Assembly (NCBI GenBank): GCA_964528575.1
Contig: CAZGTQ010000011.1
Coordinates: 1 to 23,637, forward strand
Source: CAZGTQ01 sp964528575
GTDB lineage: Bacteria; Planctomycetota; UBA1135; GCA-002686595
Length of the DNA: 23,637 bases
Direction: 5' to 3'
This document shows positions 15,334-22,317 of the stretch, piece by piece; the first letter of the stretch is position 1; every line of letters begins with the position of its first letter. Made by a program: the position numbers and the translations under genes. The notes under the pieces were generated by a model that did no database searches, was not told where the DNA came from, and saw only the letters and a list, made by a program, of their open reading frames with translations.

Positions 15334-18042
15334 CTACTCCAGGCGATACGCCGCGTCGACCGGGCGCAGCGGGCGGTTCATCCAGAGCGGGCGGCGCAGG
15401 CCGCCGGGGCCGGGGGCCGGCTTCGTCATCGTCAGCCACTCCGCGTAGACGGCGGCCGAGCGGCGCGTGTCGACGAAGACGTCGCCGTAGCGGTCGTCCG
15501 CGTCGGCCGGCGCGACGCGCACGACTTGGTGCCAGCAGTGCATGCCGGAGATCGGGTCGGGCTGGACCGCGAACGCGAGGTTCTGGTTCACGCCGTTCTC
15601 CTTCCACCAGACGCGGCCCGAGTCGGGGTCGGAGCTCGCGTACGAGCCGCCCGACTCGATCTGGCGGATCTTGAACGTGCCGTCCTTGCGCTCGATCGAT
15701 ACGCGCGACGAGACGCGCTTCTGGCCGCCGACGTCGCGGCCGAGCCGCCAGCGGCCGAGGTGGTGCGAGCACGCGACGATGCCCGGGTGGATGCCCTCGG
15801 TGACCCAGACGCGCAGCACGAACCAGCCGATCCGCGTCGTCACGCGCGCGAGAGCGTCGTTCGCGAGCCCGAGCCGCTCCGCGTCCGACGGGTGCACCCA
15901 CAACGGGTTCGTGTGCGAGATCTCGTTCAGCCACTTCGCGTTGCCCGAGCGCGTGTGGATCAGCGTCGGCAGGCGGAACGTCGGCAGCAGCACCATCTCG
16001 CCGTCCGCGAGCGCGCTGTGGTGCACGTGCGAGCGCACGTACTCGGGCAGCGCCTGGTCGCCCCAGCCCCACTCGACCATCGTCGGGGAGTGCATTTCGA
16101 GCTTGCCGCTCGGCGTCTTGAAGCCGGCGCGGCGCGTGCCGTCGTCGAGCTCGACGCCGCCGCTCGCGACCTCGACCTCGTAGCGCCGCTGACCGGCGTA
16201 CGGCACCTCGAACGCGCCGAAACGACGCATGTACTCGAGCGGCGTGAGCTCGAGCTTCGCCGCTTCGTCCGGCAAGCCCGGCACGGCGTTCTCGAACAGG
16301 TCCGCCCAGTACTCGTCCATCGAGATCGGACGGCCCGGCTTCTTCTTCGACTCGAAGAACTTGCGGATGCCGCGGCTGCCGTCGTCGTCGATCTCCCAGG
16401 AGAGGTGCGTCCAGAACTCCGCTTCCTCCCACACCTCGCCCGGATTCGTGCCGAGCGTCGACTCGACCAGATGCCCCTCGCGCCGCTTGTGCTCGCGCAG
16501 CACCGGCTGGCGGAAGCCGATCCACGTGCCCGCGTGCGTCTCCTGGCTCATCACGTCGTGCCGCTCCGGGCCCAGGCCCATCGGCAGGACGTAGTCCGCC
16601 CACTGCGCGGTCTCCGACCAGATCGGCGTGAGAGCGACGTGGCAGCCGACGCGCTCCTCGTCCTCGAGCATCTCGATCCACGAGCAGCCGTCGGGATTCG
16701 TCCAGACCGGGTTGTAGACGCGCGTGAAGTAGACGTCGAGGCGGCGCTTCTGCTCGCGCAGCAGGTGCGGGAGCAAGAAGCTCATCTCGTAGTGCGCGAG
16801 CGGCCATTCGCGCGGCCAGATCAACTCGTTCCAGCGCGCGTGCGGGGGCGGGTTCTCGCTCGGCTTCGGCACGAACTTGTCCCACGCGTTGGGGTTCACG
16901 CCGCCCGGCCGGCCGACGCTGCCGGTGAGCACGTGCAGGAGCACGAGCGCGCGCGCGACCTGCCAGCCGCCGAGGTTCCCGCTCGCGGTGTTGCGCCACA
17001 GGTGGCTCGTGAAGCGCCCGCCGGCCGCCGCGATCTCGTCGGCGAGCTTCGTCACCGTGTCGGCAGGCACGCGGCACTCCGCGGCGACGTACGCGGGCGT
17101 GTAGCGCGCGTAGCGCCGCTCGAGAGCCTCGAGGAAGCGCTCGAACGTCGGCTCCGCGTCCGGCTCGAGCGCGGCGAGGGTCTCGCGCCAGTTCGTCCAG
17201 CGCGCGACGAAGTCGCGGTCGATGCGGCGGCTCGCGATCAGCTCGCGCGCGATCGCGAGCAGCAGCGCCGCTTCGCTTCCCGGCCACGGCGACACCCACA
17301 GGTCCGCGCGCGATGCGGTGTTCGACAGCCGCGTGTCGAGCACGGCGACGCGCATGCCGCCTTCCATCGCCTCGACGATGCGCTGCGCGTGCGGGTTGAA
17401 GTAGTGGCCGGTCTCGAGGTGCGCGGAGATCAGGAGCGCGAACTTCGCCTCCGAGTAGTCGGGCGACGGCCGGTCGGCGCCGCTCCACAGCGCGTAGCCG
17501 AGGCGCGCCGACGCGCTGCACACGTTCGTGTGGCTGTTGTGGCCGTCGATGCCCCACGCGCCGAGCATGCGCAGCGCGAAGTGGTCCTCGCCGGGGCGGC
17601 CGACGTGGTACATCAGCTCGTCGTGGCGATCCTCGTCGAGCGCGCGGCGGATGCGCCCGGCGATGTCGGCGACCGCGTCGTCCCACGACACCGGCTCGAA
17701 GCGGCCCGAGCCGCGCGGACCGACGCGCTTGAGCGGCGCGAGGATGCGCTCGTCGTCGTGGACCTGATTGATCGTCGCGGGGCCCTTCGCACACGTCCGC
17801 CCGCGGCTGCCGGGGTGGACGGGGTTGCCCTCGAACTTCGCGATGCGGCCCGTCGCCTTGTCGACGAACGAGAGCAGCCCGCACGCCGACTCGCAGTTGA
17901 AGCAGATCGTCGGGATGCAGCGGTAATGCCGCTCGACCTTGTTCGGCCACGCGGTCGCGTCGTACTCGGTCCAATCGTCCCACTGCTCGGGCGGCGGGCC
18001 GACGGCGAGCTCCCAGGGGGACGTGCGCAGGGGTTGGGTCAT
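15334..18042 (-). CDS. Molybdopterin oxidoreductase catalytic subunit (DMSO-reductase family), possibly SoeA-like
   Basis: The 902-aa protein is the catalytic subunit of a complex iron-sulfur molybdoenzyme. Near the N-terminus CFNCESACG supplies C47, C50 and C54, with C84 (RTCAKGPA) completing a [4Fe-4S] site. The probable molybdenum ligand is C175 in HTNVCSASARLGY. The middle has the usual Mo-bisPGD-binding stretches, and the C-terminal part is the dinucleotide-binding barrel (TRSGNAKWLNEISHTNPLWV). No twin-arginine signal precedes the cluster, so the enzyme should face the cytoplasm. This is how SoeABC sulfite dehydrogenase is arranged, unlike periplasmic PsrA or TtrA. It starts 2 nt after the stop of the Fe-S/NrfD gene, implying coupling. 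The substrate is not provable from sequence; sulfite is favoured by the cysteine dioxygenase next door. Polysulfide or thiosulfate are alternatives. Confidence 0.85.
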   Translation of the reverse strand: MTQPLRTSPWELAVGPPPEQWDDWTEYDATAWPNKVERHYRCIPTICFNCESACGLLSFVDKATGRIAKFEGNPVHPGSRGRTCAKGPATINQVHDDERILAPLKRVGPRGSGRFEPVSWDDAVADIAGRIRRALDEDRHDELMYHVGRPGEDHFALRMLGAWGIDGHNSHTNVCSASARLGYALWSGADRPSPDYSEAKFALLISAHLETGHYFNPHAQRIVEAMEGGMRVAVLDTRLSNTASRADLWVSPWPGSEAALLLAIARELIASRRIDRDFVARWTNWRETLAALEPDAEPTFERFLEALERRYARYTPAYVAAECRVPADTVTKLADEIAAAGGRFTSHLWRNTASGNLGGWQVARALVLLHVLTGSVGRPGGVNPNAWDKFVPKPSENPPPHARWNELIWPREWPLAHYEMSFLLPHLLREQKRRLDVYFTRVYNPVWTNPDGCSWIEMLEDEERVGCHVALTPIWSETAQWADYVLPMGLGPERHDVMSQETHAGTWIGFRQPVLREHKRREGHLVESTLGTNPGEVWEEAEFWTHLSWEIDDDGSRGIRKFFESKKKPGRPISMDEYWADLFENAVPGLPDEAAKLELTPLEYMRRFGAFEVPYAGQRRYEVEVASGGVELDDGTRRAGFKTPSGKLEMHSPTMVEWGWGDQALPEYVRSHVHHSALADGEMVLLPTFRLPTLIHTRSGNAKWLNEISHTNPLWVHPSDAERLGLANDALARVTTRIGWFVLRVWVTEGIHPGIVACSHHLGRWRLGRDVGGQKRVSSRVSIERKDGTFKIRQIESGGSYASSDPDSGRVWWKENGVNQNLAFAVQPDPISGMHCWHQVVRVAPADADDRYGDVFVDTRRSAAVYAEWLTMTKPAPGPGGLRRPLWMNRPLRPVDAAYRLE

Positions 18043-18044
18043 GG

Positions 18045-19574
18045 CTAGCTGATCGGGAGCGCTTGGCCGGCGCGGACGAGCACGTCCTCTTCCGCGTGCA
18101 GTCCCCACAGCGCGAGCACGGCGGCGGCGACGCCGGCGAGCGGATGGGGGATCGCGAGCAGCAGCAGCGCGACGAAGCCGCCGAGGACGACGACGTCGCG
18201 GCGGCGGCGCGCGGCGAAGGGTCCGGAGCGGACGAGCGCGACGACGCGCGCGAACTCCTCCTCGCGCCCTTTCGGCGCGAAGTTCGGCAAGAGCGAGAGG
18301 TGCGCGAGGTGCAGGATGAGCCCTACGGCCGTGACGACGCGCAGCGCGAACGCAGCTTCGGCGGACGCGCCGACGAGCGGAGCGAGCGCGAGGCCCGTCG
18401 CGCCGCCGGCGACGATCGCTTGCCACGCGAGCTGCAGCCACAGCGCGCGCTGCATCCACAGGACGCGTCCCTTCGCCTGGCGGAACAGCCACGCGGTGTA
18501 GCAGGCGGTGAGCGCGCCCGCGACCGCGCTCAGCCAGCCGAGCGGCCCGGCGGCGAGGGGCGCGACGTCCGCTCCGCTCGCTCCCAGGACGAGCCACAGC
18601 ACGAGCAGCCCGCCGTACGCCATCAGCACGACGGTGCCGCGCACGAGCCACGAGCTCCAGTTCGGGCGCTTGAGGATGAGCAGGAAGCGCTCCGGCCGGC
18701 GCAGGTCCGCGACGAGCAGCAGCGCCGTCAGCGCGAGGAAGACGAGGCCGACGATCGGCAGGGCGAGCTTCGCGGCCAGGCTCGGCTCGCCGGCGACGAG
18801 GAGCGGCAGCGCGCCGGTGAACGCGCCGGCGGCGATCGATTTGGTGAGGAGGTAGGCGGAGACCTTCGCGCCCCAGACCGGGTTCTTCGGGATGTCGTAG
18901 GTCGTGCGCGCGCTCTGCTTCGCTCGCGCATCCAGCGCCGCGAACAGCTCGGCGTCGCGTTGGGGCCCGGGCGTCGGCGTCGACCAGAGATAGCCGCCCG
19001 CACCGTTGGTCTCGAGCGGACGGATGCCGCTCGGGTCGACCTCGCGGTAGAGGACGTTGGGTCCGGTGCCGGCTTCGAGCTTGCGCGCCTGGAGCTTGCC
19101 GGCGGCGCGCATCCGGGAGACGCGGCTGTTCGGGTCGTGGAAATCGCCGGGGATGATCGCCTCGGTGGGGCAGACGATGGCGCAGGCGGGAGCGAGGCCG
19201 CGCTCGGTCCGGTGGGCGCAGAAGTGGCACTTCTCGGCGGTGCCGGTGCTCTCGCTGATGTAGAGCGCGTCGTACGGACAGCCCTGCATGCAGCTCTTGC
19301 AGCCGATGCAGTGGTCGCGCGTGACGTCGACGATGCCGTCGGGCCGCTTCTCGAGCGCGGACGTCGGGCAGATCGTGACGCAGGGCGCGTCCGTGCACTG
19401 GTTGCAGCGCAGGACGGCGAAGTGGCGGCGCACCTCGGGGAACGTCCCGGTCTCGGTGTACTTCACCCAGGTGCGGAAGCTGCCGAGCTGGACGTCGTTC
19501 TCGGACTTGCAGGCGACGGTGCAGGCGTGGCAGCCGATGCACCGCTCGTGGTCGATGACGAAACCGAGTTGCAC
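18045..19574 (-). CDS. Fusion of four-cluster ferredoxin subunit and NrfD/PsrC-type membrane anchor
   Basis: This 509-aa protein joins two subunits that are often separate. Residues 1-150 form a DmsB/PsrB/SoeB-like ferredoxin with sixteen cysteines in four groups: 12/15/18/22, 57/60/65/69, 89/92/95/99 and 116/119/131/135. Each group can hold one [4Fe-4S] cluster. After a linker, residues from about 215 to the end form an NrfD/PsrC-type membrane part with about eight hydrophobic segments and the typical RRPERFL..LKRPNWSSWLVRG signature. It would pass electrons between the molybdenum subunit and the quinone pool. The GTG at 19574 is directly before the first cysteine motif (QLGFVIDHERCIGC), and no Tat signal is present. 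It is the first gene of the operon and shares a 105-nt divergent region with the cysteine dioxygenase gene. Confidence 0.9.
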   Translation of the reverse strand: MQLGFVIDHERCIGCHACTVACKSENDVQLGSFRTWVKYTETGTFPEVRRHFAVLRCNQCTDAPCVTICPTSALEKRPDGIVDVTRDHCIGCKSCMQGCPYDALYISESTGTAEKCHFCAHRTERGLAPACAIVCPTEAIIPGDFHDPNSRVSRMRAAGKLQARKLEAGTGPNVLYREVDPSGIRPLETNGAGGYLWSTPTPGPQRDAELFAALDARAKQSARTTYDIPKNPVWGAKVSAYLLTKSIAAGAFTGALPLLVAGEPSLAAKLALPIVGLVFLALTALLLVADLRRPERFLLILKRPNWSSWLVRGTVVLMAYGGLLVLWLVLGASGADVAPLAAGPLGWLSAVAGALTACYTAWLFRQAKGRVLWMQRALWLQLAWQAIVAGGATGLALAPLVGASAEAAFALRVVTAVGLILHLAHLSLLPNFAPKGREEEFARVVALVRSGPFAARRRRDVVVLGGFVALLLLAIPHPLAGVAAAVLALWGLHAEEDVLVRAGQALPIS

Positions 19575-19648
19575 GCTGGGGGAGGGCTCCGGTGGGGGGC
19601 GGCGGCGAGCGGGGGGATCCTACCGCTCCCCTGGGCGGGATTCGCCGC

Positions 19649-19654
19649 TATACT
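19649..19654 (+). promoter_or_regulatory. Candidate -10 box for cysteine dioxygenase
   Basis: TATACT matches the -10 consensus at five of six positions and stands 25 nt before the ATG at 19680. No convincing -35 box is found, so an activator may be needed. The 105-nt divergent region must also hold the promoter of the molybdoenzyme operon. Confidence 0.45.
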
Positions 19655-19679
19655 CGCCCACTGGACCTCCCCGGGACCC

Positions 19680-20240
19680 ATGACGGTCACTCTCGCCACG
19701 CTCGACGACCTCGCGGCCGCCTTGCGCCTCGAGTTCGCCCGCGATCCGACGGGCGTCGGGGCGGCGGCTCTGTTGGAGCGGTACGCGGCCCTGGGCCGCG
19801 ACTGGCGTCCGTACACGCTGTTCCACCCGGGCGCGTACACGCGCAACCTGGTCGACCGGACGGCGGACTACGAGCTGCTCCTGCTCTGCTGGGACGAGGG
19901 CCAGCAGAGCCCGATCCACAACCACGAGGGTCAGAACTGCTGGATGGTGGTCCTCGAGGGTCCGATCGAGGAGCAGCACTACCCGTTCCCCGACAACGGC
20001 GCGTCGGGCGGCCCGCTGCACCCGTGCGGCCCGGTCCGCACGTTCGCGATGGGCGAGGTCGCGTTCATCCGCGACGAGATCGCGCTGCACGTCGTGCGCG
20101 CGCCGGAGCAACGCCGGGGCGTCTCGCTCCATCTCTACGCGCGCCCGTTCGCCTCGTGCAACTGCTACTGCGAGCACACGGGCCGGGTATCGCGCCGCGA
20201 GCTCACCTACGACTCGGTGCGCGGCGTCCCCAGGGCTTGA
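19680..20240 (+). CDS. Cysteine dioxygenase, type I
   Basis: The 186-aa cupin enzyme oxidises L-cysteine with O2 to cysteine sulfinate in the cytoplasm, using ferrous iron. The three iron-binding histidines are H80 and H82 (SPIHNHEGQNCW) and H137 (EIALHVV). C87 and Y153 (LHLYARPF) are at the positions of the Cys93-Tyr157 cross-linked pair of mammalian CDO, which many bacterial enzymes lack, so a crosslink is possible. The segment SLHLYARPFASCNCYCEHTG closely parallels known CDOs. The ATG at 19680 gives the usual length, and the longer open frame upstream is antisense to the molybdoenzyme operon. It is divergent from that operon, suggesting linked cysteine-sulfinate/sulfite metabolism. 3-Mercaptopropionate dioxygenase is a less likely alternative. 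Confidence 0.9.
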   Translation: MTVTLATLDDLAAALRLEFARDPTGVGAAALLERYAALGRDWRPYTLFHPGAYTRNLVDRTADYELLLLCWDEGQQSPIHNHEGQNCWMVVLEGPIEEQHYPFPDNGASGGPLHPCGPVRTFAMGEVAFIRDEIALHVVRAPEQRRGVSLHLYARPFASCNCYCEHTGRVSRRELTYDSVRGVPRA

Positions 20241-20303
20241 CCGGAAGAGTGCTTGACGGGGAAGAGGGCTTGACGGGGAAGGGAGCCGAAACCCTTCCCC
20301 GTC
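20235..20303 (+). terminator. Three short tandem repeats leading into a perfect 12-bp hairpin
   Basis: GCTTGACCGGAAGAGT (20235-20250, overlapping the CDO stop codon) is followed by two variants at 20251-20267 and 20268-20283. The last copy provides the left arm GACGGGGAAGGG (20272-20283) of a stem whose right arm is CCCTTCCCCGTC (20292-20303), with an 8-nt loop. There is no U-tract, but the perfect stem just after CDO makes it a good transcript-end candidate. Confidence 0.5.
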
Positions 20304-20614
20304 ACGCCGAAGTCCCCCCCGGGCATCCGTGCTCTCCGCACGGTGGGCCTCATCCGTTGGAAGAGGCGCCGAGCTGTCGACGCCGCCGACGCGGCGTCGA
20401 AAAGACCGGGACGCGCTCCGTAGCCGGCGCCCGTCCCGGCCTCTCTCTGTCGATTTTCCCCCTCCGAACGTGACCCGAAGGCCGGTCCGGAGTTGGAGAG
20501 CCCCCCGCACGCCCCCGCCGGGTCCAGGACCGGCTGGAAGCGCGGCGAATGCCCTCCGAAGGGAGGAACGCCGTTTCCCGCCGCCGCACCCAGCCTTTCC
20601 GAGATTTCTTCGCC
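20304..20614. other. Non-coding region with several stem-loops
   Basis: No gene is seen between the CDO terminator and the tRNA promoter. Perfect stems occur at 20327-20343 (CCGTGC/GCACGG), 20377-20400 (9 bp), 20481-20534 (8-bp arms) and 20543-20573 (CGGCG..CCCTCC-GAA-GGGAGG..CGCCG, followed by TTT). The sequence CCCGAAGGCCGG near 20474 also occurs in palindromic copy B near 8046. Confidence 0.4.
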
Positions 20615-20643
20615 TTGAGAGGCCGCGACCGATCGGCTATCGT
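20615..20643 (+). promoter_or_regulatory. Sigma-70-type promoter of the tRNA gene
   Basis: TTGAGA (20615-20620) and TATCGT (20638-20643) are separated by exactly 17 nt, a near-consensus arrangement. Transcription would begin near 20650, leaving a 5' leader of roughly 68 nt for RNase P removal. Confidence 0.65.
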
Positions 20644-20717
20644 CCCTCGCTCGACGCGCGCACCCTGGCCCCGCGACCCGCTCGCGCAGCCCAGCGCCGT
20701 CGCAGACCTTCGCGCCC

Positions 20718-20794
20718 GGCGGAGTAGCTCAGTTGGTTAGAGCAGCGGAATCATAATCCGCGGGTCGGGGGTTCGAGTCCCTCCTCCGCTACCA
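20718..20794 (+). tRNA. tRNA-Met (anticodon CAT), probably elongator
   Basis: The 77-nt sequence folds as a full cloverleaf. The acceptor is GGCGGAG/CTCCGCT, the D-arm AGCTCAGTTGG, and the anticodon stem GCGGA/TCCGC has loop ATCATAA, giving anticodon CAT. The T-arm contains GTTCGAGTC, and CCA is encoded. It lacks the three G:C pairs of an initiator anticodon stem. The first acceptor pair is G-U. A tRNA-Ile2 with modified C34 has the same anticodon and cannot be fully excluded. Confidence 0.93.
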
Positions 20795-20941
20795 GCCGGG
20801 TGGCCTTGGGGCACCCGCGGCGGTTTCGCTGCATCGCGCTGCACCGAGCAAACGCTGCCATTGCGGGCTCCGAGCGCAAGCAGAAGCGCAAGACAGAACG
20901 CGACTTCGACGCGCGCGCCACGCGTGCTCGCGCCTCGGGCC

Positions 20942-21017
20942 GCTCAGGCGCTCAGGCAGCTTCGCCAACGGAATCAACGTCCGCGTGTCGGGGTTCGAGG
21001 CTCGCCTCCGCTGCTCA
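20942..21017 (+). pseudogene. Decayed tRNA-Met-like copy
   Basis: About 150 nt after the tRNA the sequence repeats it in damaged form. GCTCAG and GCAGC of the D-arm are recognisable, followed by an 8-nt insertion. From 20969 to 21017 roughly three quarters of positions match the anticodon, T-arm and 3' acceptor parts, including CGGAATCA, TTCGAG and CCTCCGCT. The loop now reads CAA instead of CAT, one G of the T-stem is lost, and the 5' acceptor strand is gone. It is therefore non-functional as a tRNA-Met. Confidence 0.65.
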
Positions 21018-21055
21018 CGAAGCCTGCCCGGCGCCCGTTAGCATGGCACCCGCTC

Positions 21056-22306
21056 ATGCTCGCTCTTCTCCTGCTCGCTCTCGCCGCTGCGCCCCAAGAC
21101 GCGCCGCTCGCGACGATTCCCGACGACGTCGAGGTCGTCACCCAGCTCGTGGCGACGTCGGTGCGGCCGACGTACGAACCGCGGAGCTCGCTCGCGTGGA
21201 GCGCCGACGGAACGCTCGTCGCGTACGTCGCGCGGCGCGGGGCGACGCTGCACCCCGTCGTCGGGTCGACCGTCGGCGAAGCGTACGACGGCGTTTCGAA
21301 TCCGGTCGTCGCCGGCGGGCACGTCGCGTTCGTCGTGGGGAAGACGACGTCGCCGAACACCGCGCAGTCGAGTCTGCTCGTCGACGGCGAGCTCGTCGGG
21401 CCCGAGGACGGGATGGGGGACCTCGGCGCGAGCGCCGACGGCGAGACGCTCGCGTACTGGACGCAGCCCGGCGCGCTCTTCGGGAGCTCGGGCTCGGGGA
21501 CGAAGCAGACGCATCGGCTCGCGATCGCGCGGCTGGGCAAGAACGGCAAGTGGTCGGTGCGCCGCGGCGACGAGTGGCGCTCCGACGGCGGCGTTCCGCT
21601 CGTGAGTGCCGACGGGGCCCGCGTCGTGACGTCCGCCCTGAAAGGCTCGGGGCGCGTCGTGGTCGCGACGTCGGGCCGGCGCGAGAAGGAGCTGTCGGAC
21701 GAGCACGAGCGCGTCGACGAGCTCGCGATCTCGAGCGACGGTCGGTCGGTCGCGTGGGTCGCCGACGGGCGGCTTTTTTTCGAGGGCAAAGCGCTCGCCG
21801 AAGGGCTCCAACGACTTGCGCTGCCGGCGATCGACGCGCGCGGCGAGCACGTGGCGTACGTGGTCGCCGACGGCGCGCGCGCGACCGTGGCGATCGACGG
21901 CAAGCACCGGCCGGTCGGAGCGTACGACCACGTGCTCGCGCTCGCGTTCGATCCCACGGGCGAGCGGCTCGCGTTCGTCGCGAACGACGGCGGACGCCAT
22001 TCCGACACGATTCCCGGGCACGTCGTCGGAGGCGAGAGCTTCGTGGTCGTGCTCGACCTCGACGCCGACACGATCGACGCGGGGCCGCGCTTCGACGACG
22101 TGCGCGACCTCGTGTGGGACCGCGAGCGCGCGCGCTTGGCCTACTGCGCGCGGACGGCGGACGCGTGGCGCCTCGTGTGCGGCGAGCGACGGAGCGAGCC
22201 GTACGAGCACGTCGGCCGCGCGTCCTTCGCCGCGGACGGCAGCTCCGTCGGCTTCGGCGCGCGCGCGGGGCGCGAGCTCTGGTGGAAGAAGCTGGCCCTG
22301 GATTGA
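21056..22306 (+). CDS. Exported beta-propeller protein, WD40/TolB-like repeats
   Basis: The 416-aa protein starts at the ATG at 21056 with a short hydrophobic leader (LALLLLALAAA, cleavage before PQDA). It has no basic residue before the core, so the signal is atypical. The rest is about seven or eight repeats of the PD40/TolB type, each with a strand pattern such as SLAWSADGTLVAYVA, LGASADGETLAYW, LAISSDGRSVAWVA and LAFDPTGERLAFVAN. Such propellers bind proteins or ligands at the cell envelope; the partner is unknown. The frame is open upstream through the tRNA relic, which argues against an earlier start. It converges on the HNH gene, with only 8 nt between the two stop codons. A run of seven T (21774-21780) encodes L-F-F and stands out against the GC-rich codon use. 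Confidence 0.7.
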   Translation: MLALLLLALAAAPQDAPLATIPDDVEVVTQLVATSVRPTYEPRSSLAWSADGTLVAYVARRGATLHPVVGSTVGEAYDGVSNPVVAGGHVAFVVGKTTSPNTAQSSLLVDGELVGPEDGMGDLGASADGETLAYWTQPGALFGSSGSGTKQTHRLAIARLGKNGKWSVRRGDEWRSDGGVPLVSADGARVVTSALKGSGRVVVATSGRREKELSDEHERVDELAISSDGRSVAWVADGRLFFEGKALAEGLQRLALPAIDARGEHVAYVVADGARATVAIDGKHRPVGAYDHVLALAFDPTGERLAFVANDGGRHSDTIPGHVVGGESFVVVLDLDADTIDAGPRFDDVRDLVWDRERARLAYCARTADAWRLVCGERRSEPYEHVGRASFAADGSSVGFGARAGRELWWKKLALD

Positions 22307-22317
22307 TCACGTGATCA
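22304..22317. other. 14-bp perfect palindrome formed by two convergent stop codons
   Basis: TGATCACGTGATCA begins with the TGA stop of the propeller gene and ends with the reverse complement of the TGA stop of the HNH gene. The 8-nt core TCACGTGA is itself palindromic. It could be a binding site or a coincidence. Confidence 0.8.

Noticed and set aside
15334..19542. A single 1402-aa minus-strand protein covering both molybdoenzyme genes
   Set aside because: Its first ~500 residues are an out-of-frame reading of the Fe-S/NrfD gene. The native catalytic subunit starts at the ATG at 18042, after the other gene's stop.
20718..20794. Initiator tRNA-fMet
   Set aside because: The anticodon stem lacks the three consecutive G:C pairs and the first acceptor pair is G-U, not the C-A mismatch typical of initiators.
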